Shown: positions 44,114 to 52,905 of the stretch, one piece after another | How positions within the stretch are numbered: the first letter of the stretch is position 1 | How the letters are laid out: the number at the start of each line of letters is the position of its first letter | The notes under the pieces: model-generated | Told to the model about the DNA's origin: nothing | Database searches by the model: none | Seen by the model: the letters and a program-made list of their open reading frames with translations, nothing else | Translations under genes and position numbers: made by a program | Assembly: GCA_964389755.1 (NCBI GenBank) | Contig: CAYMEW010000011.1 | Span: 31,963 to 95,962 of the forward strand | Origin: JBBSUQ01 sp964389755 | Lineage (GTDB): Bacteria > Bacteroidota > Bacteroidia > Flavobacteriales_D > Crocinitomicaceae | Length of the DNA stretch: 64,000 bases | Reading direction: 5' to 3'

Positions 44114-45250
44114 ATGAAGAGCATCGCGAAAAACGATTATTTTACACTTTTTCCGAATGTCATTCCCGTGGCAGGATACAATCGTTCCTGCCTGGTTGAC
44201 CTGTACACGCACAAACTGACACTTGTACCGAACGATCTGCTTGATTTTATTCGGACCTTTAATCGAAAGCGTAGCATTTCCGAAAACCTTTCCATGTATA
44301 ACCGGGAAGAAAAAGAAACCGTTCAAAGCTACCTGTCCTTTCTCCTTGAAAATGAACTCGGAACGATATCCGATTCAGAAACAATAGGCGGACTGTTGCC
44401 GCTCCCGGAAGTATATCGACCCGATTCGCGTATCAGGAGTGCTATTTTGGAATTAAAGGCCGGTTCCGATTGGGACGTCGCAGGCGTAATCGCACAGCTG
44501 TCCGAACTTGGAACACGCTTCCTGGAAGTACGCTTTTTGGATGTCGCAGCATTTAAAACCTGTGCATCGCATCTAAAGAACGCACTGACTAAAAGTATGA
44601 TTGAGTCTGTTCACCTGTTAATTCCCGATCACGCCGACATTCGAAAAAGTATATTTTCGCTGAAAGAAGCAGACCTGCGTTTTAGTAAAATAACCGTATA
44701 TAACGCACGAACGGGGTTCGAACCCGGAGGAAGACCGGTTAATTTGATCTTCACCAGGCAACAATCTATAGAACATTCACATTGCGGCCAGGTTTCTCCG
44801 GCCTACTTTGCAATCGGTACGGGTACTTATTCTTATGCTAAAAATTTCAATACCTGCCTGGCCCATAAGTTATCGGTTCGGGCGGACGGTACCATTTGTA
44901 ACTGTCCATCTGCAAAAGCGGGTTTCGGTAACGTGGCGGGCACGACTTTAAAAAAAGCACTCAACACCAAATTGTTTACACAACACTGGCGAACTACGAA
45001 AGACCAGGTTCGTATTTGCGCACATTGCGAATTTCGACATGTTTGTAAAGACTGTCGCGTATTCAAACAGGACCCGGCAGATCCGTTTTCAAAACCTTCA
45101 AAATGCGGCTATAATCCGTTCATTAGCAAATGGGAAAACGAACCGGGCTATGTACCGGAACAGGAGTGTGGCATATTCGATGAAAGTGGCGACTTTTTAC
45201 CGGATCAACAAAAATTGGAAACACTAAACCGGAAATTATGGAAAAACTGA
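44114..45250 (+). CDS. gwsS: SPASM-domain peptide maturase without radical-SAM motif (grasp-with-spasm system)
   Basis: The 378-residue product has a full SPASM motif in its C-terminal part. C248-X10-G259-X4-C264 fits the CX9-15GX4C element, C302-X2-C305-X5-C311-X2-C314 fits the CX2CX5CX3C-like block with one residue less, and C331 follows. C262 and C352 are extra. The N-terminal half has only C26 and C150 and no CX3CX2C motif where radical-SAM enzymes bind their catalytic 4Fe-4S cluster. It is therefore unlikely to do radical chemistry alone. It starts 7 nt after the small gene and overlaps the OmpA-like gene by 13 nt. Confidence 0.85.
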   Translation: MKSIAKNDYFTLFPNVIPVAGYNRSCLVDLYTHKLTLVPNDLLDFIRTFNRKRSISENLSMYNREEKETVQSYLSFLLENELGTISDSETIGGLLPLPEVYRPDSRIRSAILELKAGSDWDVAGVIAQLSELGTRFLEVRFLDVAAFKTCASHLKNALTKSMIESVHLLIPDHADIRKSIFSLKEADLRFSKITVYNARTGFEPGGRPVNLIFTRQQSIEHSHCGQVSPAYFAIGTGTYSYAKNFNTCLAHKLSVRADGTICNCPSAKAGFGNVAGTTLKKALNTKLFTQHWRTTKDQVRICAHCEFRHVCKDCRVFKQDPADPFSKPSKCGYNPFISKWENEPGYVPEQECGIFDESGDFLPDQQKLETLNRKLWKN

Positions 45251-45981
45251 TTGCGATAATAGGCATCGTGTTTTGCAGTAGTCTGACACAGGGGCAAAGC
45301 CTGGTCAAAAAAGAAAAGTTGGATTCCCTGACGCTTTTCTTTGAGTTCGGAAGTTCGAGTTATCCAGCCAAACAAGCCGTTATTTCCCGCATCAATCGCC
45401 TGGGGAAAATAAATGATGTCCACGTAGAGGTAAGGGGATATACGGACACAGTCGGAAACCTGCAATACAACGAAAAACTGGCGGCTTTGCGGGTTAAGGA
45501 AGCCATTTCAATTTTGAAAAGAACCCGGTTCAGGACCGCTTTTATAGACACGTTTAATTACAACGAAAGTCACCCGGACAGTAACATAAATGACGAAGCC
45601 TACAGACGCGTGGACCTTGTATTCTACCAGGTTAAAAATGCCTTCGAACTCAACAGGCCGCTAAGTCTTCAAATAAATTTCTGGTCTTCCACGGACCGCT
45701 ATATTCACGGTTCAGAAAAAACACTGGCCGAACTGGCTACGATCTTACATGCAGATCCGACCCTGAAGATCAGGCTTTACGGTCATGTGTGCTGCGAACC
45801 GGACATGGACCTCTCGTATCGGCGTGCGGCGAAAGTCAGAAGTTACCTGGTACGGAACGGCATCGATGCGAAGCGGATCGAATGCCGGGGATTTAGTAAT
45901 ACGCAAAAACTCGTTCCGGAGATCACGGATGAAGACATGCGCCGAAATATGCGGGTCGAGGTAATATTCTACAGGGATTGA
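45238..45981 (+). CDS. Secreted protein with two OmpA-like domains in tandem
   Basis: A signal peptide (LIAIIGIVFCSSLTQGQ) precedes two OmpA C-terminal-like domains. The first (about 30-130) has VEVRGYTDTVGNLQYNEKLA with D70 and R85, the two residues that contact peptidoglycan diaminopimelate in OmpA, and closes with AYRRVDLVFY. The second (about 140-247) keeps the fold (YRRAAKVRSYLVRNGID, RNMRVEVIF) but replaces the TD pair by VCC (184-186). It overlaps the SPASM gene by 13 nt and the transporter by 4 nt. It may dock the exporter on the peptidoglycan, or act in immunity; both are inference. Confidence 0.82.
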   Translation: MEKLIAIIGIVFCSSLTQGQSLVKKEKLDSLTLFFEFGSSSYPAKQAVISRINRLGKINDVHVEVRGYTDTVGNLQYNEKLAALRVKEAISILKRTRFRTAFIDTFNYNESHPDSNINDEAYRRVDLVFYQVKNAFELNRPLSLQINFWSSTDRYIHGSEKTLAELATILHADPTLKIRLYGHVCCEPDMDLSYRRAAKVRSYLVRNGIDAKRIECRGFSNTQKLVPEITDEDMRRNMRVEVIFYRD

Positions 45982-48188
45982 GACGGACTTTTCCATATTA
46001 CCGGCAACCCGATAAAATGGATTGCGGACCGACCTGCCTGCGCATGATCGCGAAGTTTCACGGCGTGTCCGTGAGTTTGTCGCGCCTGCGTACGTTGTCT
46101 CAGACTACCCGTGTAGGAAGTAATTTGCAAAATATCGCCTCCGCGGCTGAGAAAATCGGTTTTCGGACGCTTGGCGTAAAGATCAGTTACCGGGATCTGC
46201 TCGAAAAAGTGAATTTGCCCTGCATTGTTTTCTGGAATAACCGGCATTACGTCGTCCTCTACAAAATAACAGCCGGTTCTGCTTTTATTGCGGACCCGGG
46301 AATCGGGAAGCTTAAGAAGTCAAAACGCGAATTTATCAGTTCGTGGACTGGTGAACAGGGCAGTGAGTTTTCCGAAGAGGGGATCGTACTTTTATTGGAA
46401 CCGACCGCAAATTTCCATAAGACCGGCGACGATGCGGAGAAGTCACGCGGATTGGCTTTCCTGTATACTTATTTGAAAGGATATCGCAGATACCTTGTCC
46501 AGTTGATTTTCGGTTTGTCCGGGATCAGTCTTTTGCAACTGGTGCTGCCTTTTTTGACGCAGAGCGTGGTGGATATCGGGATCCGCAACAGGGATATTCA
46601 CTTTTTATACCTGATGCTGATTGCCCAGATTTTTGTATTTCTCGGACGATCCGCCATTGAAATCGTACGCGGTTGGGTGATTTTACACATGAGTACCCGG
46701 GTCAATATTGCGCTAGTCTCAGATTTTCTCATCAAACTGATGAAATTGCCAATCTCCTATTTTGACGTTAAACTTACGGGCGACATTCTCCAACGTGTAA
46801 ACGATCATTCCCGGATCGAGGAGTTGTTGACATCGCAAACGCTTGAGGTACTATTTTCTGCGTTGAACTTCCTTGTTTTCAGTATCGTGCTGGGCATCTA
46901 CAGCATGCCTGTACTCGGAATTTTTCTGACTGGTACAGCACTTTACTTCGCCTGGGTGAAATTTTTTATGAAGCGACGAAAAGAACTGGATCAAAGCCGT
47001 TTCAGGTGGTCCAGTCACGAACGCTCGAAGCTCATTGAACTCGTAGTCGGAATGCCGGAAATCAAACTCAATAATGCGGAACGACGCAAACGCTGGGGGT
47101 GGGAATTCATCCAGGCCAGGCTGTTTCACGTGCAGGTAAAAAGCTTAAGACTCGAGCAATTGCAAAGTAACGGCGCAGCGATCATCAACGAAAGTAAAAA
47201 TATCCTGCTCACCTTTTATGCGGCCTTTTTAGTGATTCAGGGAGACCTGACACTCGGAATGATGCTCAGCCTGTCCTACATTATCGGACAACTGAACGCA
47301 CCGATCGGACAATTCATTCATTTTGCGCTTTCCGTACAGGATGCCAAAATTTCACTGGAACGCCTGGCTGAGATTCACGACCGGGAGGACGAAGAAAAGC
47401 AGGGAACGGACTATGCAGTGGCCATTGCACCGAAAGCAGCTCTTGAACTCAGGCAGGTTCGCTTCACGTATTCCGGTTCTGATCAGGAAATTTTAAAAGG
47501 AATTGATCTGACCATCGAACGCAACAAGATCACGGCGATTGTGGGAACGAGCGGAAGCGGAAAGACAACACTGATGAAACTACTGTTGCGTTTTTATGAG
47601 CCTTCTCAGGGAACTATTTCTATTGGCACTACGCCCTTAAAAAAGGTAAGTCAGGAAACATGGCGATCCGCGTCCGGTTCAGTGCTCCAGGAGGGATATA
47701 TTTTTAGTGATACAATTGCCAATAATATAGCCTTAAGTGAAGACGAGCCGCATTTAGACAAAATTGAAAAATCGCTTCGCATAGCTAACATTCACGAATT
47801 TGTTTCTTCCCGGCCACTCGGGTTAAATACGAAAATTGGCATTGAGGGAGAAGGGATTTCAGGCGGTCAGAAACAACGCATTTTAATTGCCAGAGCCGTT
47901 TATAAAGATCCGGATTTCATTTTCTTCGATGAAGCCACGAGTGCACTGGATGCGAATAATGAACGCACGATCATGGAGAATCTCAACGAATTCCTGAAGG
48001 GGCGCACCTCGGTGATTATTGCGCACCGGTTAAGCACGGTAAAAAATGCCGATAAGATTGTGGTGCTTGAAAACGGCGAGATCGTGGAAGAGGGAACGCA
48101 CACCGAGTTACTCGATCTCAAGGGAAGTTATCATAATCTGGTCAAAAATCAACTGGAACTGGAACGCCTGGCGCAACAATCTGCATAA
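45978..48188 (+). CDS. Peptidase-containing ABC transporter (C39 bacteriocin exporter type)
   Basis: The N-terminal C39 domain cleaves after GG leaders. Oxyanion Q10, catalytic C16 (KMDCGPTCLRMIAK), H90 (NNRHYVVLYK) and D106 (IADPGIGK) are all in place. Six membrane helices occupy about 170-460, and the nucleotide-binding domain has Walker A TSGSGKTTLM near 522, the signature SGGQKQR and Walker B FIFFDEATSALD. The start is TTG 45978, overlapping the previous stop by 4 nt (TTGA) and giving the family's usual N-terminus RRTFPYYRQ. It processes and exports the RiPP across the inner membrane. Confidence 0.93.
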   Translation: MRRTFPYYRQPDKMDCGPTCLRMIAKFHGVSVSLSRLRTLSQTTRVGSNLQNIASAAEKIGFRTLGVKISYRDLLEKVNLPCIVFWNNRHYVVLYKITAGSAFIADPGIGKLKKSKREFISSWTGEQGSEFSEEGIVLLLEPTANFHKTGDDAEKSRGLAFLYTYLKGYRRYLVQLIFGLSGISLLQLVLPFLTQSVVDIGIRNRDIHFLYLMLIAQIFVFLGRSAIEIVRGWVILHMSTRVNIALVSDFLIKLMKLPISYFDVKLTGDILQRVNDHSRIEELLTSQTLEVLFSALNFLVFSIVLGIYSMPVLGIFLTGTALYFAWVKFFMKRRKELDQSRFRWSSHERSKLIELVVGMPEIKLNNAERRKRWGWEFIQARLFHVQVKSLRLEQLQSNGAAIINESKNILLTFYAAFLVIQGDLTLGMMLSLSYIIGQLNAPIGQFIHFALSVQDAKISLERLAEIHDREDEEKQGTDYAVAIAPKAALELRQVRFTYSGSDQEILKGIDLTIERNKITAIVGTSGSGKTTLMKLLLRFYEPSQGTISIGTTPLKKVSQETWRSASGSVLQEGYIFSDTIANNIALSEDEPHLDKIEKSLRIANIHEFVSSRPLGLNTKIGIEGEGISGGQKQRILIARAVYKDPDFIFFDEATSALDANNERTIMENLNEFLKGRTSVIIAHRLSTVKNADKIVVLENGEIVEEGTHTELLDLKGSYHNLVKNQLELERLAQQSA

Positions 48189-49471
48189 TGGAGAAGCAAC
48201 GGAAAATAGCACTACGCAGCGAAGAAATACAGGAAATAATTGAACGGATTCCACCCTGGACCACGCGTTGGGGAAGTTTCCTGATCTTTGCATTGATTTC
48301 CTTCTTTCTGAGCTTATCATTCCTGGTGCGCTATCCGGACACACTCGACGGACAGGCGCTCGTTACCACATTAGAACCGCCGGTACGCATACGTACGCTT
48401 CAGGGCGGGCAATTGTTGCGTTTGAATGTCCACGACGGACAATACGTAGAACAGGGCGCGGTCATTGCCGAGTTGAAACAGCCGTTCAGTATTTCCGACC
48501 TCCAGCTGGTGTCCAGGTTCGTCGGGGAGGTCGAACAAAGTATTCGGAATTCGGAACTACCCTTGCCGGAGTTCCCGGAAAACATCGTTTTAGGTGCATT
48601 GCAGCCCGAGTGGAACGAACTACTTGTGAACCTTCGGGAATTCAAGAATCGCCGACAAACGGATGTATTGAAAAAGCGCACGCAATTCATTCAAAACGAA
48701 CTGAAACTGCGTCGGGAAGCACTGGAAGTAGCACGCGCGAAACTCGCACTTCTCAGGCGAGATGAAACACGGCTAAAACAGCGTCTCGAAGGGAGCGGCC
48801 GGCTGTATTCGGAAAACGCGATCTCCAAAGACGAGTTCAATACCGATGAGCAGCGGCTTGAAGCCGCGGAACTGGTTGTGAAGGACGCACGCGAAAGAAT
48901 CGTGCAGGATGAGATCCAGGTGAATGAACTTCAAAGCGCGTTATTTGAACTGGAATTCGGCAATACCGAGGCCATCCGAAAGCTCGAAAGTGCAATCATG
49001 GCTGCCATCCTTAAATTTCGAGCGCTGGCCCGGACCTGGGAGCAGGAAAACGTGATCAGGTCACCTGTAAACGGCGTTCTTTCCATCCCCAACCGCCTGG
49101 TAAAAAATCAGTATTATGAACCGGGTTCGGAACTGGTCGCCGTACTTCCGCAAAGTATTTCATTTGAGGCAATTATTCAGATTGAAGCTCACGGGGCGGG
49201 TAAGGTTCGCAAAGGTCAGCAGGTTCGCATTTCGCTTGCCGGTTTTCCGGAACATGAATTCGGAACACTGGAAGGTGTTGTTCGAAAGATAGCCGCGGTA
49301 CCATCCGAACAGAAATACGAAGTTACGGTAGATCTGCCGTCCGGACTTCGAACTGCTTATGGTCTCGAGATACCGCCCAAAGCTGAAATGCAGGGAACGG
49401 CAGTTATAATTACCGAAAAGCGGCGATTAATAGACCGTTTTTTCGGAAATCTTAAAAAGTTGGTTAGGTGA
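48188..49471 (+). CDS. HlyD-family membrane-fusion protein
   Basis: The 427-residue adaptor has one N-terminal membrane helix (LIFALISFFLSLSFLVRY), a biotinyl-lipoyl-like hairpin (RTLQGGQLLRLNVHDGQYVE), a long coiled coil (about 155-265, FIQNELKLRREALEVARAKL) and the closing half of the barrel (NVIRSPVNGVLSIPNRLVKN). It links the C39-ABC transporter in the inner membrane to the TolC channel. It starts 1 nt into the ABC stop and overlaps the TolC gene by 4 nt. Confidence 0.92.
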   Translation: MEKQRKIALRSEEIQEIIERIPPWTTRWGSFLIFALISFFLSLSFLVRYPDTLDGQALVTTLEPPVRIRTLQGGQLLRLNVHDGQYVEQGAVIAELKQPFSISDLQLVSRFVGEVEQSIRNSELPLPEFPENIVLGALQPEWNELLVNLREFKNRRQTDVLKKRTQFIQNELKLRREALEVARAKLALLRRDETRLKQRLEGSGRLYSENAISKDEFNTDEQRLEAAELVVKDARERIVQDEIQVNELQSALFELEFGNTEAIRKLESAIMAAILKFRALARTWEQENVIRSPVNGVLSIPNRLVKNQYYEPGSELVAVLPQSISFEAIIQIEAHGAGKVRKGQQVRISLAGFPEHEFGTLEGVVRKIAAVPSEQKYEVTVDLPSGLRTAYGLEIPPKAEMQGTAVIITEKRRLIDRFFGNLKKLVR

Positions 49472-50793
49472 ACAGCAAATTTTACATAGTGTTTTCAGTA
49501 ATTTGGCTATGTGCTGTTCAGGAAGCGATCGCCCAGGATAGTTTGGTCCTGGGTGATTGTATCCGCATGGCGGAAAAACGGAGCCCCGTATTATCAGTTG
49601 CACGCCTTTCCGCTTTGCGCTCGCAAATTGAGTTAAACGCTTCAAAATATTACCTGGTGCCTTCGCTTGGTGCTACTGCCGGTTATAATTTGAACTTCGG
49701 CCGTCGTGTGGATCCGTTCACTAACCTCTTTACCACAAATACGGTCCAGTACAATACTTACGGATTGAATGTTTCCCTGAACGTGTTCTCCGGATTCCGG
49801 AATCGGATGGAGGTCCGGGCAAATGAGTTGTTGTATGAAGCATCCCGAAATTACCTGGAAAGTGCCGGGCAGCAAGTTCATCTGGAAGTCATAAATGCCT
49901 ATTACGCTTGTTGGGACCTCGAATTACAGCGACAATTGATACGTGCGAAAATCGCAGATCTTCGAAGACAAAAAGACCGTGTGACTTCACTCTTGCACGA
50001 AGGACGCCTGTCTGCGATCGATTCGCTGAATGCGCTTACCCGGGAGGAACTCGCCGGTGTAGAGTTGCTAAACCTGGATCGGCAATACGAAACGGCGTTT
50101 TCTCAACTGGCCGTTGCGGTAGGAGCGGAGGACCTGGTACTGAAATTCCCCGACCTGCAGGTGCACCCTGAAATCCCGGATTTCAGCCGTCTTGGGACGA
50201 ACGAACTCCGGCAGGCACGAAAGGAACTTGCTGCACTACAACTGAGGAAACGACAGGCGCGGGGTACTTACCTGCCAACGCTCTCAGCTTTTGGCACGAT
50301 CGGGACCGGATATTCGTCGAATAACCTGGATTACACAAGCGGAATACCGCAGCCGATAGCTTACCGCGACCAACTTCGTCAGAATTTTTTCCAGAGCGCC
50401 GGCATCAGTTTACAGGTTCCGATCTACGCACGTGGGGAAAACCGGAAACTGGAACAGCTGGCAGGCATTGCAATATTACAAAAGCAGGAAGAAAACAGGC
50501 TGCTGGATTTGGAGATCCGGAAACAACAGCGCGAACTGCAGGTTGCATACGCTCAGGTGAAACTGGAAGCCGAAGTTCTGCTACGCGTTTCCGAACGCTT
50601 GGAAAAAACGTACGCAGCGGGGCAGTTACTTTATGAACAGGGCAGGATCAGTTCGTTTGACCTGGATAACTTACGGAGCGAACATTTTGAGGCGCAACTG
50701 GAATACCTGCGAGCCGTTCTAGCCCTGAACAGGTTGTTTGAGATTGCTGAAAGAACTGCAGTAAACAGTGGAGTAGGAGCTTCATCGATGTGA
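49468..50793 (+). CDS. TolC-family outer-membrane channel
   Basis: The start is GTG 49468, overlapping the HlyD stop. A signal peptide (FYIVFSVIWLCAVQEAIAQ) precedes a 420-residue protein with the two-fold TolC repeat: long helices (NAYYACWDLELQRQLIRAKI and LDLEIRKQQRELQVAYAQVK) and barrel strands (LGATAGYNLNFGRRVDPF, YNTYGLNVSLNVFSG, TLSAFGTIGTGYSSNNL). It completes a type I secretion-like trans-envelope conduit for the RiPP. It is the last gene of the cluster, followed by a hairpin and a bidirectional terminator. Confidence 0.92.
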   Translation: MNSKFYIVFSVIWLCAVQEAIAQDSLVLGDCIRMAEKRSPVLSVARLSALRSQIELNASKYYLVPSLGATAGYNLNFGRRVDPFTNLFTTNTVQYNTYGLNVSLNVFSGFRNRMEVRANELLYEASRNYLESAGQQVHLEVINAYYACWDLELQRQLIRAKIADLRRQKDRVTSLLHEGRLSAIDSLNALTREELAGVELLNLDRQYETAFSQLAVAVGAEDLVLKFPDLQVHPEIPDFSRLGTNELRQARKELAALQLRKRQARGTYLPTLSAFGTIGTGYSSNNLDYTSGIPQPIAYRDQLRQNFFQSAGISLQVPIYARGENRKLEQLAGIAILQKQEENRLLDLEIRKQQRELQVAYAQVKLEAEVLLRVSERLEKTYAAGQLLYEQGRISSFDLDNLRSEHFEAQLEYLRAVLALNRLFEIAERTAVNSGVGASSM

Positions 50794-50883
50794 TTTATTA
50801 TTAGTACGCTGCAAGTTCCCTGCCTGAGGCTTTGGTTGGGAACGGCTGTAATCCGAAGAAGGGCTACAGTTTTTTAGGTAAAA

Positions 50884-50917
50884 AAAACGCCCGCCAGTAA
50901 CAACGGGCGGGCGTTTT
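50884..50917. terminator. Bidirectional terminator of the RiPP cluster and rpsA
   Basis: AAAACGCCCGCC (50884-50895) pairs perfectly with GGCGGGCGTTTT (50906-50917) across a 10-nt loop, with A and T runs on each side. It ends the RiPP operon on the plus strand and rpsA on the minus strand. A weaker CTGTA/TACAG hairpin with a T-run sits just before it near 50845-50875. Confidence 0.9.
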
Positions 50918-50935
50918 GTATTTTAGGAGTGAAGA

Positions 50936-52717
50936 TTACTTCTTCCCTTCCATTTTTTCTTTGAGTTCAGCCAGTGCATCGAGATCTCCAAGTGTGGATT
51001 TCTCAGTATTCTGGTTGATCGCTTTTACAGCTTGTGAAGTTGATCCACCTTTCTTCCCTTTATTAGAGGAAGTAGTCGGTTTGTCTTCACCTTCTTCAAA
51101 CGTACGTGTATGAGAAACGACGATCTTTTTCGCGTCTTTGTTGAATTCGATCACTTTAAAGTCAAGTGTTTCATCCACTTTCGCGTTGGTACCGTCTTCT
51201 TTACGCAGGTGTTTTGCAGGGCAAATTCCCTCAACACCGTACGGAAGTGCAACGATTCCCGATTTGTCTTTGTTCTCAATGATTGTACCCTGGTGTACAG
51301 ATCCTTCTCCGAAGATCGTTTCAAATACATCCCACGGGTTTTCTTCGAGTTGTTTGTGTCCGAGTGAAATACGACGGTTCTCACGATCGATTTCGAGCAC
51401 AACCACTTCCATTTCGTCACCTACTTTGCAGAATTCAGAAGGATGCTTGATCTTCTTCTGCCAGGAGAGATCTGAAATGTGGATCAGTCCGTCAACACCT
51501 TCCTCAAGTTCAACAAATACACCGAAGTTGGTGAAGTTGCGAACTTTTGCTTTGTGTTTCGTTCCGACAGCATATTTCTCTTCGATCTCTGCCCACGGAT
51601 CCGGCATCAGTTGTTTGATACCGAGCGACATTTTGCGCTCTTCGCGGTCGAGTGTCAGGATCACAGCTTCCACTGCATCACCTACATTCATGAAATCCTG
51701 TGCCGAGCGAAGGTGCTGAGACCAGCTCATTTCTGAAACGTGGATCAGACCTTCCACACCCGGAGCGATCTCTACGAATGCACCGTAGTCGGCCATAACT
51801 ACCACTTTTCCTTCTACTTTGTCTCCTACGTTCAGGTTCGGATCGAGTGCATCCCACGGGTGCGGCTGAAGTTGTTTCAGACCGAGTGCAATGCGTTTTT
51901 TGTCGTCGTCGAAGTCGAGAATTACCACGTTCAGTTTCTGATCGAGTTCCACGATCTCTTCCGGGTGCGTTACGCGGCCCCAGGAAAGGTCTGTGATGTG
52001 GATAAGTCCGTCAACTCCGCCGAGGTCGATGAATACCCCGTAAGAAGTGATGTTCTTAACGGTTCCTTCAAGTACCTGGCCTTTTTCAAGCCCGGAGATG
52101 ATTGTTTTCTTTTGTTCTTCGAGTTCCGCTTCGATGAGTGCTTTGTGAGAAACAACCACATTTCGGAATTCCTGGTTGATCTTAACCACTTTGAATTCCA
52201 TGTTTTTGCCCACGTAGATATCGTAGTCGCGAATCGGTTTCACATCGATCTGTGATCCCGGGAGGAATGCTTCGATTCCAAATACGTCCACGATCAGACC
52301 ACCTTTAGTTCTGCATTTTACAAAACCGGTGATCACTTCACCTGTGCGAAGTACTTCATTCACGCGAATCCATGCTTTGTGCATGCGCGCTGTACGGTGT
52401 GAAATTACAAGCTGACCGAATTTGTCTTCCTGTGTTTCCACGTAAACGTCTACTGTATCACCAACTTTCAGATCCGGATTGTAACGGAACTCGGAAGTGG
52501 GAACGACGCCTTCGGATTTGTAACCGATGTTGATTACAACTTCCTTTTTATTGAGAGCAACAATGGTTCCTTCAATGACTTCTTTTTCATTGATCGAACT
52601 CAGTGTGTTCTCGTAAATGTCTGAATACTCAGAACGCTGGGCTTTCGAATAGCCGTCCATTTGTAACGAATCCCAGTCAAAATCTGCAGTTCCCTGCGTG
52701 CGTGTGTTTTCTGCCAT
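50936..52717 (-). CDS. rpsA: 30S ribosomal protein S1
   Basis: The 593-residue product has six S1 RNA-binding domains in order, for example VVINIGYKSEGVVPTSEFR, VLEGTVKNITSYGVFIDLGG, KVEGKVVVMADYGAFVEIAP, KAKVRNFTNFGVFVELEEG and HQGTIIENKDKSGIVALPYG. The repeated GVFV(D/E)L.GVDGLIH(I/V)S core is clear. S1 unfolds mRNA and helps translation initiation, which matters in a phylum that makes little use of Shine-Dalgarno sites. The C-terminus is a lysine-rich tail. It has its own promoter (52811-52818). Confidence 0.95.
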   Translation of the reverse strand: MAENTRTQGTADFDWDSLQMDGYSKAQRSEYSDIYENTLSSINEKEVIEGTIVALNKKEVVINIGYKSEGVVPTSEFRYNPDLKVGDTVDVYVETQEDKFGQLVISHRTARMHKAWIRVNEVLRTGEVITGFVKCRTKGGLIVDVFGIEAFLPGSQIDVKPIRDYDIYVGKNMEFKVVKINQEFRNVVVSHKALIEAELEEQKKTIISGLEKGQVLEGTVKNITSYGVFIDLGGVDGLIHITDLSWGRVTHPEEIVELDQKLNVVILDFDDDKKRIALGLKQLQPHPWDALDPNLNVGDKVEGKVVVMADYGAFVEIAPGVEGLIHVSEMSWSQHLRSAQDFMNVGDAVEAVILTLDREERKMSLGIKQLMPDPWAEIEEKYAVGTKHKAKVRNFTNFGVFVELEEGVDGLIHISDLSWQKKIKHPSEFCKVGDEMEVVVLEIDRENRRISLGHKQLEENPWDVFETIFGEGSVHQGTIIENKDKSGIVALPYGVEGICPAKHLRKEDGTNAKVDETLDFKVIEFNKDAKKIVVSHTRTFEEGEDKPTTSSNKGKKGGSTSQAVKAINQNTEKSTLGDLDALAELKEKMEGKK

Positions 52718-52810
52718 ATTGGCTTTTCTTTGTATCCCGGTTGCTCCAAACCGGAAGCGGTTTATAAAAAATACTGTTTGAACGGAGCTAACAGCTTTAT
52801 TTTAAGGGTG

Positions 52811-52818
52811 CAAAGATA
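52811..52818 (-). promoter_or_regulatory. -7 promoter box of rpsA
   Basis: CAAAGATA on the plus strand reads TATCTTTG on the minus strand, a full TAnnTTTG match, about 94 nt upstream of the rpsA ATG. The -33 element is not obvious. Confidence 0.45.
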
Positions 52819-52851
52819 GTCCTTTTTTCTGGAAACTAAAAGTTTTACAAT

Positions 52852-52883
52852 AAAAAAAGTCACTCCGCAATGGAAGTGACTTT
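52852..52883 (-). terminator. Terminator of the gyrA-TPR unit
   Basis: AAAGTCACT and AGTGACTTT form a perfect 9-bp stem around a 10-nt loop. Read on the minus strand it ends in a run of seven T. It lies 23 nt past the TPR gene's stop. Confidence 0.85.
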
Positions 52884-52905
52884 CAACGTTCTTTATCACA
52901 GCTAC

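Noticed and set aside
44714..44725. GGGTTCGAACCC, resembling a tRNA T-arm
   Set aside because: It lies in frame inside the SPASM gene (coding GFEPGG) and no cloverleaf can be built around it.
44114..45250. Calling the SPASM protein a radical-SAM enzyme
   Set aside because: No CX3CX2C motif in the N-terminal half.
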